64,000 nt of DNA. Origin: Cercis canadensis. Its lineage: Eukaryota; Streptophyta; Magnoliopsida; Fabales; Fabaceae. The DNA is taken from assembly GCA_003255065.1 (NCBI GenBank), contig QAOA01005893.1, forward strand, positions 166,991 to 230,990, given 5' to 3'. The notes under the pieces were generated by a model that was not told the DNA's origin, did no database searches, and saw nothing but the letters and a program-made list of their open reading frames with translations. The position numbers were made by a program, and so were the translations under genes. Shown here in pieces: positions 35,682 through 47,612 of the stretch. Position 1 is the stretch's first letter, and every line of letters starts with the position of its first letter.

Positions 35682-36159
35682 ATTCTCTTAATGCGCAATT
35701 TTTATGTTGACAAATTTGCATAGTTGTACAACTAGCTTCATCTAATTAGTTTAGTTGTCACACTTCATAGTTTCATATCAAATTTAAATAGAATTATTTA
35801 TAAATATAAGAGTTACGTAAATAGTGTTATTCAATGCCATAGAAAAATTATGGCCAAAAGAAAAAAGTGCCACAGAAAACTGCCGCATCAATCCGAGTAC
35901 TGAATAGCTTGACATTGATTCTTTTATATCATAACACAACTGGCATCATTCATATTATACAAAGATTGGGGACAGAGTATAGATGATGGTATCATGGAAA
36001 TGCCACTGGGAGTATGTTGTGCAACTTGTGTACAATTTACACTAAATCATTGCATGCTTACATAATTTTGATTACAAATCAAGAGGAATCATGAAAAGTG
36101 GTCAATTTTAAGCCCAGGTGTTAACCTCAGGTTGTGTCAGCACCATTGTTGTTCTTATT

Positions 36160-36226
36160 TGCTGAAATTCCTTGGTTCTAATTGGCATTCTCGGGTTGAG
36201 GAGTAATCACAGTGGATAATAAGCTA
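36160..36226 (-). pseudogene. Kinase relic, last codons of a B/K-type copy
   Basis: The C-terminal tail (ending PENAN-stop) and about 110 bp of 3' flank (from 36050) match copy K at 58170-58340. Homology stops at the border of the foldback element at 36227, and the kinase does not resume beyond it. Confidence 0.7.
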
Positions 36227-36787
36227 TAATTTTTTTTTGGCTTAATTGTAATGTTGATTCTTCTATTTTAACAACTTAAACTTTTTAGTCCCCTTGTTTT
36301 AAAAATGAATAATTTAGTCTATCTATATTCATAAAATATACAATTTTGGTCATTTTGTCTTTAAGTCAAATTTGTTTAGGTTTATTTTAAAGTATAAAGT
36401 TCTCTGTTTCATAATCTCATTATTTATATTGAAGAGCTACGTTTTATGAATCTTTTCACAAAATTTCAGTTTGATCTAATGGTAAATAAATTTAGATCTC
36501 CGGTTAGATGAAAACTTTTAATTTTGGTATTTTGAGCTGAGTCTCATTGTTGGATTGAACTGAAATTTTGTGAAGAGATTTGCAAATATAACTTTTTAAT
36601 CTGAACAATGAGATTGTGAATTAAAGAACTTTATACCTTAAACTAAACCTAAATATAGAGGGAATGACAAAATTACACATTTTATGAATATAGATGGATT
36701 AAATTGTTTGATTTTAAAATAGGAGAACCAAAAAGTTCAAATTGTTAAAATAAGAGAACTAAAATTGTAATTAAGTTAAAAAAATTA
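36227..36787. mobile_element. Foldback (palindromic) element, 561 bp
   Basis: Almost the whole element is an inverted repeat: the left half (ggcttaattgtaatg onward) pairs with the right half (reading back from ttacag), including the tracts cttcacaaaatttcag and atctatattcataaaat. The loop lies near 36500. It would fold into one long hairpin. No target-site duplication was clear. Confidence 0.75.
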
Positions 36788-39255
36788 CAGATAATTCTAT
36801 CAAAATGCTCTATAATAATAAAGAGGACAAAATGACACTAACCTTTATGGAGAGGTTGATGTAGATAGTCCCAAACTCAAGCATATAGGTACAGCTTATT
36901 GATAGAAAATTTTCTGATGGAGGTTGAAAAGAATGGAGGAATAGAAAGAAGAAGAGAACTTATGCAACATAGATAGTTAAGAAATTAATTATGTCAATTT
37001 TTTTTATAATAATTAAGAAAGATACACTTATCATTTAAGAATGAAATTAGAAATGACTGTAGAAAAAAAATAGAGCTACAATTAATAAGAGTTAAAAAGA
37101 AAATATTATAATTAGTCAATTTTAAAAACTTTTTAAATTTTAGTAATTAAATAGGGTGTGTCATTAATAAATTAGGGTGTAAAAATAATGGCTCTCTATT
37201 TTTATCCACTAATTTACTGGCTAACTAATTCCATTGTAACCGTCGTATAACTATATACTATAACTTTGTAGATAAAATGGGTAAATATGATATTTAGTTG
37301 TTTTAATGCGAATATGTAACTCATCGTTTAAAATTCTTAACACTTGCTTATAAAGAAAGAAATTTGATTTGAAAATTAAAGGTTAATTTTTCAAACATAG
37401 TATTGCGTTTAATTTAAAAATATTTAAAATCTAATAAATAATGACCGTTTTAATTTTTTTATATGAATTGAATATTTATGCTATATTTATCATTTCAAAC
37501 TCTCCTCTATCTTCAAACCACTAACCTCATTTATCTTTTTTTATTTTTCTTCTTAAATGAATTGTGAGGCATCGAATTGTAATTAATCAAAGTATATAGC
37601 ATGTTTTATAATAAAAAAATGTTTTATGGTTTTAATGCAATTACAAGGAAAATCATGTCAGCTAATTAGATGTGAAACCTAGCAATTCACTCATCTAATT
37701 ATTTTCTGCCAAGTGAAGTGTCACTCGTCAGTTGTTGCATTTACAGAACTTGTGGTATAGAAGTGTATTCCCCCGTTTATATTTGTTCCTCATTTAGTCA
37801 TTTACCAAAGAAAGAGGAAAAAGAATGAAAAACGTTTATATTTTTATAGGCTAATTAATAAAGCAAACAATGGAATACAACGGAAGAGCGCGGCCGCGGG
37901 GTAAAAAAGTTGACATCTTTATCCTTTTCAAGTTCTCGGCAAAGAGAGGCAGTTTCAAAGCAGATTGCAGATACATGCTCAGTCACACAAGATAAAGCTT
38001 TCATTTTCAAAGGCGTTTCACCTTGTACTTGTACTACAACCAGATTCATTCGGGGAACAAATAACTCAGAAATCCAGATCCTGAAGGTGATATCTCTTTC
38101 TGCTATATATCTTGCTCGATTTCTTTAAGTACATGGGGGCTTGGCTATTGGAACTCCGGTTAGATGCAAAAGATTGACTTGCTTACCTAATTTTGAGTCA
38201 ACTTTTAACATGCTTGCCCTTTTCTCTCTTCTGGGTTTTTCTTGCAACAGATATTTGCTCTGATGATATTGTATAGCATGTAAATAAAAGAATATTTAGT
38301 GAAACACTTGTGCCTAAATTCACTCTTGGTATGATCCTTAAATTTATGCATGATATTGTGAGTTGTAATACCAAAATCAGGTCCAACTTGGAGGTCTCGA
38401 GTTCAAGCTGCACTTGGGTTGGAAGAATAAGTCTATACCTGATTACGCTTGAAATCAAACTGCTCTTATAGATCCTCTTTACCCCCTTCCCTTTTTCTAT
38501 CCTGAACCATTGTTAATTTTAGCCTATTTTGTATTCTAATTTTATCAAAGTTAATTTGTAAACTTTTGTTTATTTTCCCTTGTTGCATTTTTAAAATTGT
38601 AAATGAGGGACAGAAATGGGGAAAACATTTTCAATTGCCAAATTTGCCGTCTTGGAATCAAAGTGACAACTTGTACCATATCTTGATCGAGGCAAGTCTC
38701 CTGCATTTCCGTTTGCTAGGATTTTGGTGTTATTGTGCATTGTGAAATCTAAAGTAAAACTTCAACTTATTGTTTTGTCTGCAATTTTACCACTATGAAG
38801 TTATCTAGGATTGGAGAAGGGGTGTTAGCGAAGACGGTCTAGTTTTGTTTGGTGACTGATTGTATTTTGTGCAGGTGTCCTGCATTGTATTGTGTATTAA
38901 ATTTCCTCATTCATAGAGAAAAAGGATGCTATTGTTACAATTACTTCAAAAAAAAAGTTCTAATACTAGCTACTATCTAGTGTGACTACTATCTGTCAAA
39001 GTCAACTCTATGAAGGTTGTGCCACAACTCACGAATATCTTGTCAGCATTTATTGGGCAAAAACTGATAAAGTTGGAGAATTTAGTTACTAATATGAGTG
39101 GAAGTGAATCTATCCATCTATTTGAGTTGAAAATAGTAGAGGGAATATTATATTTTATAAGTAATATCTCCAACATAATGGTAATAGTTAGCTGATGTGA
39201 AGTTTTCTGCAGGTGAACTCTTCTTTTTGTACTTGGAGGGGACGAAGTAATCAAA
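36788..39255. other. Spacer and probable leader of the NLR gene
   Basis: 36980-37160 is a single arm of the foldback family seen at 29058. 37900-38090 reads like a transcribed 5' exon ending at gaag|gtgatatc, with an acceptor (ctgcag) at 39208-39213 just before the NLR start; this is inference. 38150-38800 shares diverged but clear phrases (cttgcaacagatatt, aggattttggtgt) with the kinase spacers at 13370-13920 and 20035-20310. Confidence 0.4.
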
Positions 39256-42200
39256 ATGGTCGAGTCAGTTGTGTCCTTTGCAGTTGAAAGGCTTGGCGAC
39301 CTGCTAATTGAAGAGGCCATATTGTTACATGGGGTGAGCCGGCAAGTCCAAAAGATGCAAACCGAATTGAAGCGGATGCAATGTTTCCTAAGAGATGCTG
39401 AGAGAAGGCAAGATGAAGATGAGAGGATACAGAATTGGATATTAGAGATCAGAAATATAGCTTTTGATGCTGAGGATGTAATTGAAATTTATGCCCTCAA
39501 GGTTGCGTATGGCAGAAGCATTAGAACTCAAAATCCTCTCCACAAAAGTAAACATCTTCATAAAGTTGGATTTGAGATTAAATCCATTCAATCTCGAATA
39601 TCTGACCTCACAAGAAGCCTACAAACTTATGGTTTGAATGCAATCAGAGACAAAGAAGACTCAACATTTTCTATTGAGAGGCAACGGCAATTGAGATGGT
39701 CTTATTCTCATATTGTTGAAGAGTTCATTGTTGGCTTAGATGAGGACATAAACCAATTAGTGGGATGGCTGGTGAGACAAGATAAACATTGTCGAGTGGT
39801 GTATATTTGTGGAATGGGTGGTCTTGGGAAAACAACCCTTGCAAAGAAAATTTATCATCACAATACTATTAGGCGTCACTTTGAGGGCTTTGCTTGGGCC
39901 TACATATCTCAACAATGCAAGAAAAGAGATGTTTGGGAAGGTATTTTACTTAAGCTTACTTCTCCATCCAAAGAGGAGAGGGATGAGATTCTGAAAATGA
40001 GAGATGAAGAACTAGCGAAAAAGCTGTATGAAGTTCAGCAAGAGAAGGAATGTTTGATCATCCTTGATGACATTTGGAGCAAGGAGGCCTGGGACATTCT
40101 GAGCCCTGCCTTTCCATCTGAAAACACACCAAGTAAGATAATTTTCACATCTCGCAATAAAGACATGGCATTGCATGTGGATCCTAAAGGCTTGCTTCAT
40201 GAACCAAATTATTTGAATGAAGAAGAAAGCTGGGCATTGTTTCAGAAGAAAGCTTTTCCAAGAAAAGATGATCCAGGTACCTGGAAATATTTCATTCAAT
40301 AAGCAGCATATTTCACCTCCTTGTTGTCCTCATCTATTCTATTTTTTGCACTATGCCATCATCGACACTTGGAATGTTGGGGTTAACACTAATTCTTTAA
40401 ATTCCAAGTGATCTTCCATTCTTCTTATTATGTGATAGTAAAGGAAAATTTGAAAAGTATCTTGCTTTTTATTATGTGATAAGAGGACTATTTTGGTGTT
40501 TAAGGAAATATGAAACCACTGTGATACTTAGTACATTACATAAGGTACAGTATTTGAATTTGAAATGTACACTACTTGCATATGGAAAATATCACAACTT
40601 GATTCAAAAGAAGAATAACAATGAAAATTTTAGTTAATTTTCAACCTTAGAAAACACTGAATTCTTGCTTTCAGTTTGTTCTTCATTCTTTTGGGTGACA
40701 GAGAAAGAAAGTACACACTTTTCTCCAGCTTATTATATTAAAGTAAGTAAACTGTCAAAGAGTTGATTATTAGTTGAAGTTTTCTCTCTTATTTTGTTCT
40801 CTTTTTCTGTTTTTGGAAGAAATAACAGAAGATCTGTAGTTGTTGATGCTGATGTTTCTAGTATTTCCATCATTGGAGAACAAGAAATTGATACTGATTT
40901 GTTTGACACAGAATAGAAATTAACAGCTAGTCCTGTTTCTCACAAATTTAGGTTTGAGAATACAGAACGTAGGTTAATTCTTCTGTCCTTATTGATGTCT
41001 GTGATGTGAATACTGATTGTCTTATTAGTAGTTTTAACATTGTTGTGGAACAAGATCAAATCAATTTGGTTCATGTAGATTACAGATAAACCCTGCCCTG
41101 CTTCTATTTCAGCTCACCCCTCAGGCAGATTACAGATAAACCTTGCCTTGCTTCTATTTCAGCTCATGACTCTTTGAAAGCAAACGACTAAATGAGCTTT
41201 TTTATTTTTTGTAATCTAACATCCTATCATGTACTCTATCATCCCTAATATTTTATGTGCGTGTATATGTGTGAAAAAACCACTGTATTCATTTTCATAC
41301 TACTTCCATTATGTCATTGTGATTACTAGTTTAATTTAACTTTTGCAGAATTCACATATCACAATGATATGGAGAAATTAGGCAGGGAAATGGTTGGAAA
41401 ATGTGCCGGTCTGCCATTGGCCATCATTGTGCTTGGAGGACTTTTGGCTACAAAAGACACATTGAGTGAGTGGGAAAGGGTACATAGATATATAAATTCT
41501 TACCTAATAAGAGGAGAGGTGCATGAAAAACAGTCGAGATTAGCTGAGGTGTTGGCTTTAAGTTACCATGACTTGCCTTATCAACTGAAACCATGTTTTC
41601 TCTATTTGAGCCAGTTCCCTGAGGACTCTGAGATACAAACAAATAAACTAATCCGGTTATGGGTTGCAGAAGGTGTAGTTTCTTCACAATATGAGATTCA
41701 AAGGGATGAAACAATGGAGGATGTTGCAGAACGCTATTTAGGTAACTTAATAAGCAGGTGCATGGTTCAAGTTGGTCAGATGGGGTCAACTGGAAGAATT
41801 AAAACCTGCCGACTTCATGATTTAATGCGTGACTTGTGTTTGTCAAAGGCAAAACACGAGAGTTTTCTCCACATTATTAGTGTTTCCCAGCAAAATATGA
41901 TGATGGATATTTCTTCATCTAATCAATCAGGGGCAAAATCAGCTGGTGCAGTTCGTAGACTTGCTGTCTTCTTGGATCAGCATGTTCATCAATTGATTCC
42001 ATTCAATCAGCAAGGGAATCAGCACCTCAGATCTCTTCTATATTTCCATGAAAAGAAATGTAGAATGGAGAACTGGAAGACAATCAAAGGTGTGTTCGAG
42101 AGCTTCAAATTGCTTAGAGTTTTAGATCTTGAAGGAATCAAGGGACTTGAGGGACACTCCTTGCCTAAAGAAGTGGGGAATCTGTTATGGTTGAAGTTTC

Positions 42201-43117
42201 TGAGTCTAAAAAGAACCCGCATACAAATACTGCCATCTTCCCTCGGCAATTTGGAGAACTTGCAGAGTCTAAATTTGCAAACTGTCAATAAGGTGAGCTG
42301 GGATTCAACTGTACAAATTCCAAATGTACTATGGAAATTGAAACGATTGAGACATCTATATCTTCCCAATTGGTGTGGGAATATAACTGACAAGCTGCAA
42401 CTGGAAAATCTGATCAACTTGCAGACACTAGTAAATTTCCCTGCCAACAAATGTGATGTAAAAGAGATATTACAATTGAGCAAGCTCAGAAAATTGGTGC
42501 TAAATGACCCAAGGCATTTTCAGAAGTTTGGTGAAATTTTCAGTCCCCCAGATAAAAAATTGGAGTACCTTCAATCCTTGTCCTTAAGGACTGATATGCT
42601 TTCATTCCCTGAGAATATAGTGGATGTTGAAAAACTTGTGCTAGGATGTCCTTCCCTCCAAAAGCTGCACGTAGAAGGGCGGGTTGAACGGCTGCCAGAA
42701 CTATTCCCTCCTCAGCTTGCCAAATTAACTCTGTGGGGTTCTAGACTTGTTGAAGACCCAATGCCAACATTAGAGATGCTTCCCAACTTGAAGTACCTTA
42801 GTGGGTGGGAAATGTTCATTGGAAAGAAAATGGTGTGCTCACAAAATGGTTTTCCTAAGCTAAAGCTTCTTGTACTTCGTGGCTTGCCTAATTTAGAGGA
42901 GTGGATTGTAGAGAATCAAGCCATGCCTAATCTTTTTCGGTTGGGCATATCTGACTGTAACAATTTGAAGACAGTTCCTGAGGGACTGAAGTTTGTTGCG
43001 AATCTCCGGGAGCTAGAGATCAGATGGATGTCTAAATGTTTCAAGACAAGGATTGCAAGTGGTGGAGAGGATTACTACAAAGTCCAACATGTGCCGTACA
43101 TTGCATTTCTGAACTAA
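39256..43117 (+). CDS. CC-NB-ARC-LRR disease resistance protein (RPP8/RPP13 type)
   Basis: Two exons, 39256-40276 and 41349-43117, join in phase (DDP|EFTYHND) to give 929 residues. The N-terminus is an Rx-type coiled coil with an EDVID-like AEDVIE motif. The nucleotide-binding core shows P-loop GMGGLGKTT (186-194), kinase-2 CLIILDDIW, RNBS-B SKIIFTSRN, GLPLAI and a CRLHDLMRDLC motif (the MHD position is LHD). Leucine-rich repeats follow to the end. Proteins of this class sense pathogen effectors, often indirectly through guarded host proteins, and trigger cell death. All core motifs are intact. It is the only NLR in the window and lies inside the kinase array, on the opposite strand. Confidence 0.92.
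40277..41348 (+). other. Intron of the NLR gene
   Basis: The intron splits the NB-ARC region and has gtacct donor and ttgcag acceptor. It contains a 50-bp tandem duplication (41078-41127 and 41128-41177, starting gattacagataaacc) and a short coding-like stretch near 40827-40914 with no recognised domain. Confidence 0.7.
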
Positions 43118-43250
43118 AATGTGTAAATTTTTGAAGAAAGGACATACAAGGTACAAATGACTGTTGCAAAATTAATTTTTCTTCCAAGATATTTTTATTC
43201 TATTTTGTTAATTTAACTGTATCAGCTTTCTAGTGTCTTCTTTTGAAAAC

Positions 43251-43256
43251 AATAAA
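43251..43256 (+). terminator. Polyadenylation signal of the NLR gene
   Basis: AATAAA lies about 135 bases after the NLR stop codon in a T-rich context. Confidence 0.4.
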
Positions 43257-45096
43257 AAGGAGTTATTTTGTTATAACTTTATTTTTATGATAATTGCACA
43301 AATTAAACTCTCACTGGTTTTTATACTTCTTGTGTAGCAAGCTGTAGAAGCCGCCATACTACGTTCTGTTTTTGTGCACTGGAAGCTGAAGTTCTCGCCA
43401 CCAAAATTTATCAAGTTGTACACATCTATATTCTGGTGTTTATCTGTGTCATGAATTCTTCTCTTTTCTTTTTGGCCTTTTTTGGTGATGAATTCTGTTA
43501 ACATTCATTCAATGTACGTATCATTTACCTATTCATTGTGGATTGCATAGCTCGTAACAGAGCAATTCTCTGACAGATCTGTTTCTTGCATTATTTCTTT
43601 CTTTAATCACCTAAGGTTACTGCTTCCTTACTAGGTGAATTGATGGACACCAATATTTTGCACCACCGATGGCAGGTCTCTGTTGTATAGCACAGTCACC
43701 CTTTTTCTGTCCACTTCTGTTCCCTATTCGAAAGAAACCTTGTGTTTTAGTTGGAGAGTGTCCATGAAAGTTGTGAAATCTATCGAGTCTCTAAACTATC
43801 TGTCCGTAGAAAGTTGGAAAAGTCTGAACAGGCTCTGGACAAGAAGCCTTTAAATTGAGAAACAGAAGGCAGAAATATGAAAATGTTAAAAATTCGTATA
43901 GCATTATATTTTTAAAAAAGTAATTTATTTAAAATTGTATTTCGAAATAAATTTATTATTATTATGTTAGAATTAGATTTATAGTCACTGTGAATCTCTG
44001 GTGCAACGTAGGCCATAATATAAAAAATGCTGGTGGACCAAGAAAAAGACTAAAAAAGGTGCTGAAAAATTTTCGACTTATATGAAGGGCTATGGAAATA
44101 AATGNGCTGAAAAATTTTCAACTTATATGAAGGGCTATGGAAATAAATGTATTCCAAAAATGAATGACCTAAATGTTCAATTAAGACATGAGAGTAAAGA
44201 CTTTGAAATGGTTTATGGCGTGTAAACTAGGGCAGCTGCAAGAGCCATTGACGGTCCATAATTAACGGAGCTGATCCCTTTTTAGACGTTCAAGGATTTA
44301 TATATTTGAAAAATGAGATTTTTTAGATATTTTGTTGTATGTCATATTATATAAGAATAATTAATGTGTAAATAACATGTGTATAAATTAACTGTTTTTA
44401 AGTTTTTTTTAGAAAATAAGATAAATTAATTTTATATTAAATAAAATATAAAAATTACGTATGATTGTCACGTCAATATAGTATGACATATATATGTAAT
44501 ATCATAGAATCCTCGTTTGAAAAAATAAATCAATAGTTTTTGTTATGTTACAAGATTTTGATTTGATTAATTGTGCAAACAAGTTCAGTTGACGTGATAT
44601 ATACATTAACTTTTTGTTATTATGTGATATAATTTAAATTTGACAAGTTTTAGTTAAAAATGGGTGATCGTTATACCACCCCCTTCTTAGAGGGGTTAGA
44701 GCTACACCATCCATTTTATGAGGGGTTTTGGGTGAATTCAATTTGGACCCACAATGTACAAAAATCTAAACTCTGTGTTCGTCTGTAGATATTTAGAAAA
44801 GTCTGAAACCAAATAATATTTTTAGCCGGGAAAAGATTCTTCATCAAAGAAAGAGGGGACAACATCTCAACCACCTAATGAAAATTTGGTTTGCTTTGTC
44901 ATGGGCACTTATAAGATGAGCTAGTTGGAAAATTTTTGTTGTAAACTAAATTCACTAATATTGTACACAGTGAAACTAATACTCAATTTTGATCTCAAAA
45001 CGTAACTGTCCATCCTTTACAAAATATTAACTCCTTTTACAAATCTAGAACATCTTGTAAATTATCTAAATGCCTGGCAACTAGTAACAACACCTA
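43257..45096. other. Intergenic, nothing recognised
   Basis: AT-rich spacer. It contains an N at 44106 flanked by a 44-bp repeated sequence (gctgaaaaatttt...). The frame at 43271-43504 (-) has no known domain. Confidence 0.4.
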
Positions 45097-46161
45097 CTAC
45101 CTTATGTTTACCTCTTCTCGTGAAATTGCTACAGAATTGATGCCTTCCATCTTGGCATCTGCTTGTTCTTGTAATTGCAATGCATGCTCGAGCTCCACCT
45201 CCACTTCGCCCATGTTCGGCCGCTCCATTCCATTTTCACGCAAACAACTTTCTGTGACATCAATTAACGTTTTCCAACATTCTGGTGCAATTTTTGACTT
45301 AAGGAACGGATCAATAATCTCATCCGCAATTGACACCAGTGAATATTTGTTATAATTGTAAAAAGCCTCTTTCAAATGCTTCAAACATAATTCACGTACC
45401 TCCTTTGCGCTCACTACTTCTAATAGCAACATTCCAAATGAAAAAACATCCGATTTTTCAGTCAAGATGCCAGTTGCTACATACTGTGGATCAGCATATC
45501 CACAAGTACCCCTTACCTGAGAATTCAGCCTAATCAATGACCTTGACATACTAAGAGGTCCTCTTTTGGAAAGCCCTAGCCCTGAAACTTTAGCCTCCCA
45601 ATTTTTGTTCAAAAGAATGTGCTGTGGCTTGATATGACGGTGTATGATGGCATACTTGGCTCCTGTGTGGAGATAGTGCAATCCACGTGCTGTACCTATG
45701 CAAATTTGAAGCCTTCTCTTCCATGGAAGTGGATCAACGTTGAGGTTGTTTCTATCATAATGAAGGTGATCATGAAGGGAGCCATTAGCCATGTGTGCAT
45801 ATTCATATACAAGGACTAGCTCCTTTTTCTCAATGCAAAATCCAATCAGAGACATGAGATTCGGGTGGTGGAGCTGAGAAAGAAACTGAACCTCGTTCTT
45901 GAACTGTGAGACATCATAAAGTGATCCTTCTTTGTATCTCTTGACTGCAACTGCGGTAGTACCGTTTTTCAGATATCCTTTGTAAACAGTGGTTAAACCC
46001 TCTAGGTCAATTCTCCAAGTCTCGTTGAAGTTGTTTGTCACTGATCGGATCTCAGCAAACGAAAAACGATGGCAAAGTTCCTCTATAATTGTTGATGGTT
46101 GTTTCCTTGTTTTCCTTGGAATCCCCTTCGAGAAACAAGACAGATGAGAAAGAAACTCCAT
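45097..46161 (-). CDS. Pseudokinase of the cytoplasmic kinase family, copy J
   Basis: About 354 residues from MEFLSHLSCFSKG. The frame is open upstream to an ATG at 46347, but a TATA-like ctatatag lies inside that extension, and the inner start aligns with the MGIL start of the paralogues. β3 Lys is kept (VAVKRY), but nearly all else is lost: no glycine loop (IDLEGLTTVYKG), HRH for HRD (His176), PQH for the Asn position, GLG for DFG, and ADPQY for APEY. The fold-forming sequences are well conserved (WKRRLQICIGTARGLHYLH, DVFSFGMLLLEVV, ECWKTLIDV). It is the clearest pseudokinase here, with no frame damage. Confidence 0.85.
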   Translation of the reverse strand: MEFLSHLSCFSKGIPRKTRKQPSTIIEELCHRFSFAEIRSVTNNFNETWRIDLEGLTTVYKGYLKNGTTAVAVKRYKEGSLYDVSQFKNEVQFLSQLHHPNLMSLIGFCIEKKELVLVYEYAHMANGSLHDHLHYDRNNLNVDPLPWKRRLQICIGTARGLHYLHTGAKYAIIHRHIKPQHILLNKNWEAKVSGLGLSKRGPLSMSRSLIRLNSQVRGTCGYADPQYVATGILTEKSDVFSFGMLLLEVVSAKEVRELCLKHLKEAFYNYNKYSLVSIADEIIDPFLKSKIAPECWKTLIDVTESCLRENGMERPNMGEVEVELEHALQLQEQADAKMEGINSVAISREEVNIR

Positions 46162-46318
46162 TTTAACTGTGGTTGAAGCCTTGAAGAAGATTGATGGGAA
46201 AAAAGCTAGTCGTTGAAGAGGATCAGGTTGCCGAATCTTTGGTGTTAGGCTCCTAAACATGATGCCGAGTGAGGTATAGATGAGTGGAGGAGTTACTTTT
46301 CTATTTCTCTTTTCACAC

Positions 46319-46326
46319 CTATATAG
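46319..46326 (-). promoter_or_regulatory. TATA-like box upstream of kinase J
   Basis: ctatatag lies about 160 bases upstream of the preferred start codon at 46161. In K and L the same place reads ctttatagg. Its position supports the shorter start. Confidence 0.35.
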
Positions 46327-46347
46327 TTGCTTTTCTTCATTAAACAC

Positions 46348-47122
46348 ATTAAATCACAGAATAAGCGTCAATATTTTGTCAATGTCATATAATCCTCCAA
46401 TCCAAATTCAACCCATTTACATTCTTATTTCAAAAAAAAAAATTCTTTTTCTTTTGGTTGTCGGTGTAGCATCAAGAGATTTCAAGATAGTTTAACTAAA
46501 AAATATCAACAAACTTTAAAAACATAATTATACTGCATGTCATTGAGAAAGTGATAATTTTACACTTTTTTTTTTCACTTTTAGCTACGATTCTAAATTT
46601 GATTACGAAACTCACAAGTTTTGAAGACGTCAACCACAATACCACTCAACTATAAGCTATTTAATATAATCTTACATTTTTTTTTTAAGCAGTAAAAGCT
46701 TTTTATAATCTAAGTTTTCAATTAAACCAATTAAACTTGCAGGCTATGACTTCATCAATCAATAGTTGTTTAGACTTTTATTTGCATTGATTAATCTTGT
46801 ACCAAATGTTAGATGACAAATTAGTGAAGTAACAATGGACCACATGGTATAGAAGGCAATTTCTTAGAACCCACGGACCTGTAAAAAATAGATAGGAAGG
46901 AGTCTAGACAGGTGTCCGTTGTGAAGGAAAATTTGAAATTAACAGTGTTTGAAAAGAAATTTTTGATTTGAAGCATTTGAAAATCTTCAAGTTAAACGTG
47001 TTTACAAGAACAAGAATAATTTTAATACGACAACATTCGATCAAACTCATCTTCTGGCTTTTCTTTTTTCCTAATTGTGTCATTACTAAAATGAAAATTA
47101 TATAGTATAGTTCATGTCCACA
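46348..47122. repeat. 5' flank of J, duplicated upstream of K
   Basis: This flank matches 59586-60341 nearly base for base, with small indels, up to ttcatgtccaca. The copy here ends at the N at 47123. Confidence 0.75.
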
Positions 47123-47123
47123 N

Positions 47124-47283
47124 AGATTGATGGGAAAAAAGCTAGTCGTTGAAGAGGATCAGGTTGCCGAGTCTTCTGTGTTAGGCTCCTAATAATGATG
47201 CCGAGTGGGGTATCGATGAGTCGAGGACTTCCTTTGTTATTTCTCTTTTCACACCTATAAAGCTGTTTTTCTTCATTAAACAC
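47124..47283 (-). pseudogene. Start of a third J/K-type kinase copy (L), cut at an N
   Basis: It matches the upstream leader of J and K (MFNEEKQLYRCEKRNNKG and QPDPLQRLAFFPSI) and stops at the N at 47123, where the J flank begins. The kinase part is missing, either because the copy was truncated or because the assembly dropped it. Confidence 0.65.
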
Positions 47284-47530
47284 ATTAAATTACAGAATAT
47301 GCGTCAATATTTTCACTCCTCCTTTACTTTCAACTTTCTTCCACTCAAAGCAAAATACAGCAGTGAAAGACTAAAAGTCAGCACATCGTCTAAAGGTAAA
47401 AACCCACTGGAAATGAAGATTGAAAATTAATTTTCAGGGAGAAGAATCAGAACATGAAACGAATTTACATTCAAGTATCAAAGGTAACAAGGTAACAAAA
47501 TAGAAGGGAAACTCACATGTTAGACTATAT

Positions 47531-47612
47531 AGGATGAAGGATTTGCAGAATGAATGATTTGGGCGGGTTGTAGGATGAAGGATTTGCAGAATGAATGATT
47601 TGGGCGGGTTGT
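47531..47612. repeat. 41-bp tandem duplication
   Basis: Two adjacent identical copies beginning aggatgaaggatttgcag lie just left of the retrotransposon. Confidence 0.85.

Noticed and set aside
37855-38128. Short frames on both strands near 37900-38130
   Set aside because: No recognised domain; the region is better explained as leader of the NLR gene.
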